From an uncultured Prevotella sp. (GTDB lineage: Bacteria > Bacteroidota > Bacteroidia > Bacteroidales > Bacteroidaceae): DNA of 9,468 nucleotides. Positions 1 to 6,077 of this stretch are shown one piece after another (within the stretch, counting starts at the first letter, position 1; each line of letters starts with the position of its first letter). The position numbers were made by a program, and so were the translations under genes. The stretch spans positions 1 through 9,468 of the forward strand of contig URDM01000094.1 of the NCBI GenBank assembly GCA_900546575.1, read 5' to 3'. Under the pieces are notes generated by a model. The model was not told the DNA's origin. It searched no databases and worked only from the letters and a program-made list of their open reading frames with translations.

Positions 1-49
1 TTTCGGAGGCCACAATGCATGTGTAATATTCAAGAAATATGCTGAGTAA
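1..49 (+). CDS. fabF: FabF (beta-ketoacyl-ACP synthase II), C-terminal end only
   Basis: Frame 2 reads FGGHNACVIFKKYAE and then TAA at 47-49. The FGGHNA segment is the conserved C-terminal motif of FabF/KAS II enzymes, which elongate fatty acids by condensing malonyl-ACP with acyl-ACP in the cytoplasm. Only 15 codons are in the window, so no catalytic residue can be checked beyond this motif. The stop codon overlaps the rnc start by 11 bases (rnc ATG at 39-41), which suggests translational coupling. A fabF-rnc order is common in Bacteroidota and Firmicutes and supports the call. The identification rests on a short but characteristic motif together with this neighbour. Confidence 0.85.
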   Translation, partial: FGGHNACVIFKKYAE

Positions 50-1190
50 TCTCATCGACAGAATGAAGCTCCCTTTCCGTAAGGACAAGGAGCTTTATTT
101 TTCTTTACGCCAAATCATAGGCTTCTATCCGCACGACATCGGCTACTATAAGCTGGCGCTTATGCACAAAAGCATGTTCAAGCGCAACGCCAAGGGCAAA
201 CCCGTGAACAACGAACGACTGGAATTTCTTGGCGATGCAATCCTAGACGCCACCGTTGGCGACATAGTCTACCGCCACTTCCCGGGCAAACGCGAGGGCT
301 TCCTCACCAATACACGCTCCAAACTCGTACAGCGCGAAACCCTCAACCGACTGGCGCAGGAAATGGGCATCAACCAGCTTATACTGTCTAACGGACGCTC
401 TTCGTCGCACAACTCATACATGGGAGGCAACGCTTTCGAGGCTCTCGTAGGAGCTATCTATCTCGATCGTGGCTACGACGCATGCATGAAGTTTATGCGC
501 AAGCGAATACTGACACAAATGATAAACATCGACAAGGTTGCTTATAAGGAAGTAAACTTCAAGAGCAAGCTCATCGAATGGAGTCAGAAGAACCGCGTGC
601 GCATTGACTTCCGCGTCCTCTCGCAGGAGAAAGACAAGACCGGTTCGCCCGTATTCAAGTATCAGGTGATGCTCGAGACAGTGGAAGGATGCACCGGCAC
701 GGGATTCAGCAAGAAGGAAAGCCAGCAGATGGCATCGAAGCTGACACTCGAACGCCTGCGCAAGGAGCCGCAGTTTATCGACCAGGTGTTTGCTGCCAAG
801 ACCGACCGCACAAAGATGGAAGAGGAACCGGTGCAGAACGTTCCGACTATAGAGCCGGAGACTGACGAGTTCATCATCAAGAATCCGGAGGTGGAAGCCC
901 ATGCCGAGGCTGCTGTAGAAGCTCTCAATGGCGGCAAGAAGACTAAGCAAGGACGACGCTCGCCTATGTATCGCAACGTAAGCGAGGACGACGAGACTGT
1001 AAAAGAAACGGCTGAAAGCCAGCCGTGCAATGCCGCTGACACCACCGCCGACAATGCGGACGACGAGAACAGCGACGAGGATATGCTCAATCTCGACGAC
1101 AAGGAGTTTGACCTGAGCCACATCTCAGCACGCCAACAGAGTCGCGAGGAAATAATTGCAGCTGCCGAAGCAGCAGCATTTGCCGAATAA
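39..1190 (+). CDS. rnc: Ribonuclease III with long acidic C-terminal extension
   Basis: This is a double-strand-specific endoribonuclease that processes rRNA precursors and structured mRNAs. The RNase III signature NERLEFLGDAIL is at residues 58-69, with the expected acidic residues E59, E62 and D66. The second metal-site segment GGNAFEALVGAIYLD (129-143) keeps E134 but has Asn131 where the E. coli enzyme has Asp114. A double-stranded RNA-binding domain runs from about 171 to 241 and ends in the usual SKKES...ASKLTLERL helix. E. coli RNase III has 226 residues; this protein has 383, the surplus being mostly a tail (about 245-383) rich in Asp, Glu and Ala with low-complexity stretches such as DDENSDEDML. 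The start at 39 lies inside fabF. Met9 (ATG at 63) is an alternative just after the fabF stop. Family assignment is firm; the role of the tail is unknown. Confidence 0.96.
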   Translation: MLSNLIDRMKLPFRKDKELYFSLRQIIGFYPHDIGYYKLALMHKSMFKRNAKGKPVNNERLEFLGDAILDATVGDIVYRHFPGKREGFLTNTRSKLVQRETLNRLAQEMGINQLILSNGRSSSHNSYMGGNAFEALVGAIYLDRGYDACMKFMRKRILTQMINIDKVAYKEVNFKSKLIEWSQKNRVRIDFRVLSQEKDKTGSPVFKYQVMLETVEGCTGTGFSKKESQQMASKLTLERLRKEPQFIDQVFAAKTDRTKMEEEPVQNVPTIEPETDEFIIKNPEVEAHAEAAVEALNGGKKTKQGRRSPMYRNVSEDDETVKETAESQPCNAADTTADNADDENSDEDMLNLDDKEFDLSHISARQQSREEIIAAAEAAAFAE

Positions 1191-1205
1191 AAAAAGCTCT
1201 AAAAA

Positions 1206-1248
1206 GCCCTACCCCCAGCCCCTCCCCCGTAGGGAGGGGAATAGTATG
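1206..1248 (+). repeat. GC-rich intergenic palindromic repeat, copy 1
   Basis: This is a 43-bp unit, also found at 7439-7481 in the same orientation and at 7530-7572 inverted. Its first 34 bp are nearly identical in all three copies (one to three differences), and a looser A[AG]T[AG][AG]TATG end follows. Inside it, CCCCTCCC and GGGAGGGG form a perfect 8-bp stem around CCGTA. The minus strand carries G-runs of 5, 4, 5 and 3 separated by 1-2 bases, a canonical quadruplex motif. It sits 16 bp after the rnc stop, in an A-rich flank. It is probably a dispersed REP-like element of the genome; that is inferred from three copies here only. Confidence 0.8.
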
Positions 1249-1277
1249 CTTAGTAAACTTACAAGTCAAAGCAGCAC

Positions 1278-1322
1278 GCCCCGAAGGGGCAGAAGCACAT
1301 AAAGCCCAAGGCAACCGCCTTG
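1278..1322. repeat. Two short GC-rich hairpins between rnc and fic
   Basis: GCCCC-GAA-GGGGC (1278-1290) and CAAGGC-AACC-GCCTTG (1307-1322) are perfect short inverted repeats with 3- and 4-base loops. Neither is followed by a T-run, so neither is a convincing intrinsic terminator on its own. They may belong to the same repetitive intergenic material as the 43-bp unit just upstream. No function can be read from the sequence. Confidence 0.4.
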
Positions 1323-1348
1323 AAGGGAAGGATTGATAATAAACAATG

Positions 1349-1410
1349 CGCCCTGTAAGCGCAAAAGCATAGACAATCAATGCTTTTGCACTTACAGGGC
1401 GTTTTGTTGC
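1349..1410. terminator. Long hairpin between convergent rnc and fic, probable bidirectional terminator
   Basis: Arms of 22 bases (1349-1370 and 1380-1401) pair with one mismatch around the 9-base loop AGACAATCA. On the plus strand the stem runs straight into GTTTTGTTGCTT, a T-rich tail suited to ending rnc transcripts. On the minus strand the stem begins 9 bases after the fic stop codon. The single mismatch is C-A in plus-strand RNA but G-U in minus-strand RNA, so the minus-strand fold is fully paired. Spurious open frames cross it on both strands and share a similar peptide because of the symmetry. Confidence 0.75.
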
Positions 1411-2298
1411 TTAATACTTTATCTTGAAATAATCGAGCAAAGCCTTGTAATGGTCTTGCGCTGTGAGACAAGTGTCGGCAAGATAGCCCGGCACACGCTT
1501 CCACTCATGCAAGCCACGATAATAGAACATCTTCAGTTCGTCAGTTATTATAAAAGGTACAATCGAATGATTCAGACATTCCTTGAACATTATCAATCGC
1601 CCTACACGACCATTACCATCCTGAAAGGGATGGATGGTTTCAAAACGATGGTGAAAGTCAAGGATATCCTCAAATGTCACTACCGCCTTGCTCTTATACT
1701 CCTTCAATAATTCACGAATAGCCTTGCCTACGAGCTTCGGTTCAACAGTTTCGATACCTCCCACTTCATTTGGCAAGCGCTTGTATTCACCAACAGCAAA
1801 CCACGACTTGGACGCATCTGACGTGCCCGATTTCAACAATGCGTGCAAATGTTTTATCATTGACTCTGTCAGAGGTTCCTTAGCATTGTCAATGATAAAG
1901 TCGATGCATCTGAAATGGTTTGTTGTCTCAATGACATCGTCTACCCTTACAGCCTCATCCGAAACACCTATTGTATTTGTCTCGAAAATGTAACGGGTCT
2001 GCTCCTTTGTCAGTCGGCTACCCTCGATATGGTTTGAATTATAGGTCAGATCTATCTGTGTACGATGATAAATACCACCCTTCATCCTTCCTTCTCTTTG
2101 CTCTCTTAACGAACGAAGTAACGGCGAGATGCTGTTTCGGGCGTTCTTTCTTGATGGCAATGGCGCATCTGTCGGAACGGTCCATGTCTTGCCAACCAAT
2201 TTCGCACCCGAAATCTTACCCTGCACACAATAGTTGCGCACGGTTCTCTCGGACAATCCATGAGCTTCGGCATATTCTTTTGTTGAGATGTATTCCAT
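1411..2298 (-). CDS. Fic-domain protein with N-terminal helix-turn-helix (predicted AMP-transferase)
   Basis: Fic enzymes usually transfer AMP from ATP to a hydroxyl side chain of a target protein. Residues 1-45 look like a small HTH/excisionase-type domain: STKEYAEAHGLSERTVRNYC, then a basic stretch and the wing-like KTWTVP. The Fic core carries the full active-site motif HPFQDGNGRVGR (223-234), including catalytic His223, the acidic Asp227 and the phosphate-binding Asn229/Arg231/Arg234. An inhibitory motif of the [ST]xxxE[GN] type, SNHIEG (88-93), precedes the core. This is the class II arrangement, where one polypeptide contains its own inhibitor and needs no separate antitoxin. Length (295 residues) and motifs give no sign of decay. 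The upstream region holds three matching half-sites, which fits binding by its own HTH. The target protein and biological role are unknown. The gene is flanked by the long hairpin at 1349-1401 and by a divergent receptor gene. Confidence 0.93.
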   Translation of the reverse strand: MEYISTKEYAEAHGLSERTVRNYCVQGKISGAKLVGKTWTVPTDAPLPSRKNARNSISPLLRSLREQREGRMKGGIYHRTQIDLTYNSNHIEGSRLTKEQTRYIFETNTIGVSDEAVRVDDVIETTNHFRCIDFIIDNAKEPLTESMIKHLHALLKSGTSDASKSWFAVGEYKRLPNEVGGIETVEPKLVGKAIRELLKEYKSKAVVTFEDILDFHHRFETIHPFQDGNGRVGRLIMFKECLNHSIVPFIITDELKMFYYRGLHEWKRVPGYLADTCLTAQDHYKALLDYFKIKY

Positions 2299-2303
2299 AT
2301 ATT

Positions 2304-2316
2304 ATCGGCAAGAAAC
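2304..2316. promoter_or_regulatory. Operator half-site next to the fic start
   Basis: ATCGGCAAGAAAC repeats the right half of the palindrome at 2342-2369 (ATCGGCAAGAAAAC) with one A fewer. It lies 5 bases upstream of the fic start codon, in the likely 5' leader. It is probably a third binding site for the same DNA-binding protein; that protein's identity is inferred. Confidence 0.6.
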
Positions 2317-2330
2317 TAACTAACTTTATG

Positions 2331-2338
2331 CAAATATA
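2331..2338 (-). promoter_or_regulatory. Predicted -7 promoter element of the fic gene
   Basis: On the minus strand the sequence is TATATTTG, an exact match to the Bacteroidota -7 consensus TAnnTTTG. It lies 32 bases upstream of the fic start codon, between the palindrome (upstream) and the single half-site (downstream). I see no good TTTG-type -33 element; the region where it would lie is occupied by the palindrome. Confidence 0.6.
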
Positions 2339-2341
2339 GCT

Positions 2342-2369
2342 GTTTTCTTGCCGATATCGGCAAGAAAAC
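2342..2369. promoter_or_regulatory. Perfect 28-bp palindrome, probable operator in the fic/receptor divergent region
   Basis: The left half GTTTTCTTGCCGAT is followed directly by its exact reverse complement ATCGGCAAGAAAAC, with no spacer. It covers the expected -33 region of the fic promoter and lies 71 bp upstream of the receptor start at 2441, so a protein bound here could affect either gene. A third copy of the half-site lies at 2304-2316. Zero-spacer symmetry of this length with an extra half-site is typical of an operator rather than a terminator, and neither side has a terminator-like position. Confidence 0.75.
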
Positions 2370-2440
2370 GCCTGTTTTTTCATTAAAATTATACGTGACA
2401 GTTAAACATTCGTTACACTTAATCCGTCTTATACACATAT

Positions 2441-4918
2441 ATGAAACGTTTTATAATATTCTTCCTGCTCTGTCTGTGTGCATACACCGGATGGGCGCAA
2501 GGCATCGTGAAAGGCAAGATATTGGACCGACAGAAATCTGAACCTCTCGGTTTTGTCAATATCAAAGTGACTGAACAAGGTAGCGACAAGTTCGTTGGCG
2601 GTGGCATTACTGATGCTGGCGGCAACTTCAACGTGTCGGGACTAAAGGACGGCAAGTACACGCTTTCGCTCACCTTCATGGGCTATAAGGACGTGACACG
2701 TCAGTTTGAGATTACTCCAGCCAAACGTGAAGTGCAATTCAAGCTGCTGTATATGGCTGAAGATGCCAAGCAGCTGAAAGAAGTGACCGTGACAGGACAG
2801 CGCGCCACAATGAAACTGGAGGTTGACCGAAAGTCGTTTGATGTCGGTCAGCTCATCAGCAATGCCGGACAAGCGGCTTCGGACGTGCTCGACAATATAC
2901 CTTCTATTGAGGTTGACAACGACGGCAATGTGTCGCTGCGTGGCAATTCAAGCGTGGAGGTATGGATCAACGGCAAGGCATCTGGACTGACTTCTGACAA
3001 CCGTGCGCAGATTCTGCAGCAGTTGCCTGCAGAGAGCATTGAACGTATAGAGATCATAGACAATCCTTCGGCTAAGTTCTCGGCTGAAGGTTCTGCTGGT
3101 ATCATCAACATTGTGCTCAAGAAAGACCGTAAGGCTGGGTATTACGGCTCGGTGCAGGCTGGTGGCGACACTCGCGGCGGTGCCAATACAAGCTTCAACG
3201 TCAACTACAACAGCCGACTGATTGACTCTTACTTAAACATCGGCTACCGCCATCGTGCCAATACAGGACACATGGAGAGCCAGCAGACCAGCAATGCATA
3301 TAAACAGACATACGACAGCGACAGCAAACAGCGTGGCAACAACTTCTTCACTCGTGCCGGTGTGACGCTGCACGCTACGACAAAGGACGACTTTAGCCTC
3401 AGCGGCATGCTCATGCACGGAGGCGGAAACAGCTACAGCTATACACCTTATATATATACAGCAGTGGCAAACGACTTGAACAACTATCAGCTCAACCGCC
3501 TCAACCGCTCACGCACTGGCATGGACATGCGCTACGGCGAGTTCAACTACCGCCACTCGTTCAACGACAAGCACTTCATTGACTTCACTGCCGACTTGAG
3601 CAGTTGGAAGATGAACAACGACAACTGGTATCAAGACTCTACAGTAGTGGTGGGCATCGACGACGTTACGTACAGCTATCAGTATCGTCCACAGTACATC
3701 AACAACCACCGCAAGGAACTGAAACTCGAATACGAGAATCAGGTGACCAAGAACTTCAAGATAGAAGCTGGCTATAACGGCAATTTCTCGCGCGAGAACA
3801 CACCGCAGGAATCGTATATGGACAATACGTCGTTCGACGGAACTAACGCCTCTGAGGACAAATTGTTCTTCAACCGCTTCATCTACAAGCAGGATCTGCA
3901 TGCCTTCTACACCACGCTTAGCTATAAGTTCGGTGCACTTAGTCTGATGGGCGGACTGCGTGGCGAATACTGGCGCGTCAATACCGAGAGCTACACATGG
4001 GAGCAGGAACACGACGCATCGCTACGCGAACAACCATTCAAGAAGGACTATTTCCAGCTGTTCCCGTCGGTATTCATGTCATGGCAGATGACCGAGACAC
4101 AGCAGTTGCAGCTCAACTACACCCGTCGTCTGCGCCGTCCGTGGGGCGGACAGCTCAATTCGTTCCGCGATACACGCGACGCTACAACGGTTTCGTTCGG
4201 TAATCCGTATCTGACACCGGAATTCAGCAATTCATTCTCGCTCAATTATCTTAAGCAATGGAACGACCACTCGCTGCTCGTCAGTGCCTACTATCGTCCT
4301 ACTACAGACGTTATACAGCGCATAAGCTATAAGAATCAGGAAGACGGACTGTTCTACCAAACTTCTATGAACGTGGCAAAGAGTGTGTCGACGGGATTGG
4401 AAATGACTGTCAAGAACAAGTTGTGGCGCATTCTCGACCTCACAACGTCTGCCAACGCCTACTATTATCGTCTTAACGGATTCTCGTACGACATCGACGG
4501 ACAGACCGTAACGGGCAATTCCGACCATAACTTCACTTGGAACGCCCGCATGACGGCATCGTTTATGTTGCCATACGACATCTCAATACAAAGCACCGGA
4601 CGCTACACGGCACGTCAGGTCATCACACAGGGTTATCGCAAGGCCAACTACAGCATTGACTTCGGAGCTCGCAAGAACTTCTTCAACAAGCTGTTCACGC
4701 TGTCGGTCAACTGCCGCGACCTGCTTGACTCACGTCGCTTCGAGACCTTCACAAGCGGACCTAACTTCACACGCCACCAGATTAACCGACGTGGCGGACG
4801 ACGTGTAAGCATGACGCTGACATGGAACTTCGGTAATATGAAACAGAAGAAACGCCCCAACAAGAACCAAGGTAGCGAAAATGATATGCCGATGGACTAT
4901 AACGGAGGCGAAGAATAA
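2441..4918 (+). CDS. TonB-dependent-receptor-like outer-membrane beta-barrel protein
   Basis: Residues 1-19 form a signal peptide (MKRFIIFFLLCLCAYTGWA, cleavage likely before Gln20). Residues 21-100 match a carboxypeptidase-regulatory-like domain: GIVKGKILDRQKSEPLGFVNI, then DAGGNFNVSGLKDGKYTL. A linker, LKEVTVTGQR (112-121), leads into a plug domain of about 125-228 that includes SDVLDNIPSIEVDNDGNVSLRG and the IERIEIIDNPSAKF...GIINIVLKK segment. Residues from about 230 to 800 are alternating polar and aromatic beta-strands of an outer-membrane barrel, ending near VSMTLTWNFG. A charged tail of about 25 residues follows. The layout matches the OMP_b-brl type of TonB-linked proteins in Bacteroidota, likely energised by TonB/ExbBD. 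No SusD-like partner or substrate enzyme is adjacent, so the substrate cannot be named. It lies divergent to fic and may share its control region. Confidence 0.92.
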   Translation: MKRFIIFFLLCLCAYTGWAQGIVKGKILDRQKSEPLGFVNIKVTEQGSDKFVGGGITDAGGNFNVSGLKDGKYTLSLTFMGYKDVTRQFEITPAKREVQFKLLYMAEDAKQLKEVTVTGQRATMKLEVDRKSFDVGQLISNAGQAASDVLDNIPSIEVDNDGNVSLRGNSSVEVWINGKASGLTSDNRAQILQQLPAESIERIEIIDNPSAKFSAEGSAGIINIVLKKDRKAGYYGSVQAGGDTRGGANTSFNVNYNSRLIDSYLNIGYRHRANTGHMESQQTSNAYKQTYDSDSKQRGNNFFTRAGVTLHATTKDDFSLSGMLMHGGGNSYSYTPYIYTAVANDLNNYQLNRLNRSRTGMDMRYGEFNYRHSFNDKHFIDFTADLSSWKMNNDNWYQDSTVVVGIDDVTYSYQYRPQYINNHRKELKLEYENQVTKNFKIEAGYNGNFSRENTPQESYMDNTSFDGTNASEDKLFFNRFIYKQDLHAFYTTLSYKFGALSLMGGLRGEYWRVNTESYTWEQEHDASLREQPFKKDYFQLFPSVFMSWQMTETQQLQLNYTRRLRRPWGGQLNSFRDTRDATTVSFGNPYLTPEFSNSFSLNYLKQWNDHSLLVSAYYRPTTDVIQRISYKNQEDGLFYQTSMNVAKSVSTGLEMTVKNKLWRILDLTTSANAYYYRLNGFSYDIDGQTVTGNSDHNFTWNARMTASFMLPYDISIQSTGRYTARQVITQGYRKANYSIDFGARKNFFNKLFTLSVNCRDLLDSRRFETFTSGPNFTRHQINRRGGRRVSMTLTWNFGNMKQKKRPNKNQGSENDMPMDYNGGEE

Positions 4919-4996
4919 AGGCACTGTTTGCAGTATGCAAATATCGTACAAGCAGTAAAAAACTGTTACAAATGAATATTCAATTATAGAGAATTC

Positions 4997-5040
4997 AAGA
5001 AGCGTTTTTATCGGTTTAGACGGCGCTTCTTACCATATTT
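4997..5040 (+). terminator. Possible terminator downstream of the receptor gene
   Basis: AAGAAGCG (4997-5004) pairs with CGCTTCTT (5024-5031) across a 19-base loop and is followed by ACCATATTTTT. It starts about 80 bases after the receptor stop. The loop is large and the stem short, so this is a moderate candidate. The longer hairpin just downstream (5050-5124) may be the stronger stop. Confidence 0.4.
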
Positions 5041-5049
5041 TTAATCAAA

Positions 5050-5124
5050 TAAGCCCCCGCTGCATTGCAAAGGCAGTCCTTTTAGTACACAACAGGACTA
5101 CTTTTGCAATGCAACGGGGGCTTA
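5050..5124. terminator. 31-bp-arm hairpin between convergent genes, probable terminator
   Basis: Two 31-base arms (5050-5080 and 5094-5124) starting TAAGCCCCCG pair with three mismatches around a 13-base loop. One mismatch is G-U in plus-strand RNA; the other two become G-U in minus-strand RNA. The hairpin lies between the convergent receptor and lipoprotein genes, so it may serve both. T-runs after it are weak on both sides (CTTAATTG on plus, CTTATTTG on minus), so it could also act by blocking 3' exonucleases. No coding sequence overlaps it. Confidence 0.55.
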
Positions 5125-5137
5125 ATTGTAACCCTAA

Positions 5138-5168
5138 AGTTGCCCTTTTGGGGGCGAAAAGGATAACT
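5138..5168. repeat. Short imperfect inverted repeat
   Basis: AGTTGCCCTTTT (5138-5149) pairs with AAAAGGATAACT (5157-5168) with two mismatches around GGGGGCG. It follows the large hairpin within the 439-bp gene-free stretch. Its function is not visible. I see no recognisable structure from 5169 to 5240. Confidence 0.35.
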
Positions 5169-5243
5169 ATTGCATTGATAGAACTTGCACACTCACCACT
5201 CACATACACCTAACACATTGTGAATAAAGCACATAAGGCTGCA

Positions 5244-5307
5244 CGCTCAAAACTCAAGAATTTCGGGCAAAACATTTCCTTGTGCGTTCAACTCGCAGTT
5301 TTGAGCG
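5244..5307. repeat. Inverted repeat with structured 42-base interior
   Basis: CGCTCAAAACT (5244-5254) is the exact reverse complement of AGTTTTGAGCG (5297-5307). The interior holds further complementary pieces, such as CAAG with CTTG and GCG with CGC, so the whole could fold as a branched or extended stem. It lies about 50 bases beyond the 3' end of the lipoprotein gene. It has no T-run on either side. It could be a dispersed intergenic repeat or a small structured RNA. Confidence 0.45.
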
Positions 5308-5357
5308 CTTAGAAATGCAAATATTGTCATAAAGAACACTCCCTATCAGTCCTCCCG

Positions 5358-5924
5358 CTAATTGATAATCGAGAGGATGCCGAGTGGTCCGCTACATGTG
5401 GCACGGTACTTTATGAGTTTCTTGCCATCTGAATTGACGCACAGACCGTTGTTATTGAGATTGTACTGGCGCTTGCATCGGCTGCACGACACTATACCGT
5501 TCGATGTAAATACAAGCTTGTTATTGAGCATATTGGTCTCGGCATAGCAGTTGGGACATTGCGAGTCGAAGACATAGAGAATGGCAGGCGACGAGAGATT
5601 GCCATAGCCCACAATGATACCGGTTTTGTTATATAAGCCGATGGCACGCGTACGACGCATGTCATCGGCATTTGCTTTCTGCTTGGTCGTAAGTCCTTCG
5701 TTGCTCTCAAAATAGAAGTATGTTACCGCTCCCTCCTGACCCTCGCTAATACGACAGAATACGCCCGGTGACAATGGATTGAGCGCACTCTGCAACGTAG
5801 CATCCTGGTGCTGACTATTGTCGAACACGAAGTATGCATGAAGCGACGAGTAATCGAAGTCCGTATTCGAGCATGACGAAACAAGGAACATGACGAATAG
5901 AAGAAGTAAAGGGAAGCGGTTCAT
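5358..5924 (-). CDS. Small lipoprotein with two CxxC pairs (possible zinc-ribbon or Rieske-like fold)
   Basis: The N-terminus MNRFPLLLLFVMFLVSSC is a lipoprotein signal with lipobox VSSC and lipidated Cys18; the mature protein would be anchored to a membrane on the periplasmic side. The 188-residue product then has an unrecognised N-terminal half. A C-terminal part follows with CPNC (123-126) and CSRC (147-150), spaced 20 residues apart and followed by KRQYNLNNNGLC. Four cysteines in two CxxC knuckles fit a structural zinc site. The pattern also recalls Rieske domains, in which each knuckle carries a His that is absent here. Extra cysteines are at 57, 162 and 177. It starts 151 bp downstream of argH on the same strand, across an unusual repeat region, and may be cotranscribed. 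I cannot assign a function. Confidence 0.8.
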   Translation of the reverse strand: MNRFPLLLLFVMFLVSSCSNTDFDYSSLHAYFVFDNSQHQDATLQSALNPLSPGVFCRISEGQEGAVTYFYFESNEGLTTKQKANADDMRRTRAIGLYNKTGIIVGYGNLSSPAILYVFDSQCPNCYAETNMLNNKLVFTSNGIVSCSRCKRQYNLNNNGLCVNSDGKKLIKYRATCSGPLGILSIIN

Positions 5925-5930
5925 TGGGGG

Positions 5931-5969
5931 AGAGTTCTTTGAGTTGAGAGTTCTTTGAGTTGAGAGTTG
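5931..5969. repeat. Tandem 16-bp direct repeat upstream of the lipoprotein gene
   Basis: AGAGTTCTTTGAGTTG occurs twice without a gap (5931-5946 and 5947-5962) and a third copy begins (AGAGTTG, 5963-5969) before the sequence passes into the heptamer array. It lies 6 bp from the lipoprotein start codon at 5924, inside the probable leader. Such short perfect tandem units are prone to slippage. Confidence 0.7.
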
Positions 5970-6077
5970 AAAGTTGAGAATTGAGGGTTATGATTACCTT
6001 TGAAGGTATACGTAATAAAAACGCATTAACAATAATGCATATCATAACTCTCAACTTTCAATTTTCAACTTTCAATT
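5958..6077. repeat. Inverted heptamer arrays between argH and the lipoprotein gene
   Basis: Two 37-base arms (5958-5994 and 6041-6077) are inverted copies matching at 31 positions. Each arm is itself a run of a seven-base unit close to AGTTGAA/AGTTGAG, ending in GTTATGAT. The 46-base spacer contains two small palindromes: TACCTT-TG-AAGGTA (5995-6008) and GCATTA-ACAA-TAATGC (6023-6038). The right arm runs into the argH stop codon at 6076-6078. Transcripts through here would form a long A/U-rich hairpin. Arrays of this type may be dispersed intergenic repeats of the genome; only this locus is visible. Confidence 0.75.

Noticed and set aside
414..1121. Long open frame antisense to rnc
   Set aside because: It lies wholly within rnc on the opposite strand, shows no recognisable family, and rnc has clear catalytic motifs. 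The same applies to the minus-strand frame at 662-1123.
1475..1483. Extra TCGGCAAGA match to the operator half-site inside fic
   Set aside because: Only nine bases match, it lies within the coding sequence without a partner half-site, and it is expected by chance.
1087..1710. Overlapping frames on both strands across the rnc-fic gap, sharing a KSID..CFC.YRA peptide
   Set aside because: The shared peptide comes from the palindromic hairpin at 1349-1401 read on both strands. The rest is repeat sequence or fic antisense.
4927..4941. Small palindrome TTTGCA-GTA-TGCAAA after the receptor gene
   Set aside because: Six-base arms in AT-rich sequence with no T-run or promoter context; too short to support a function.
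5931..6077. CRISPR array
   Set aside because: The units are 7 and 16 bp, contiguous, with no unique spacers of regular length and no cas gene nearby.
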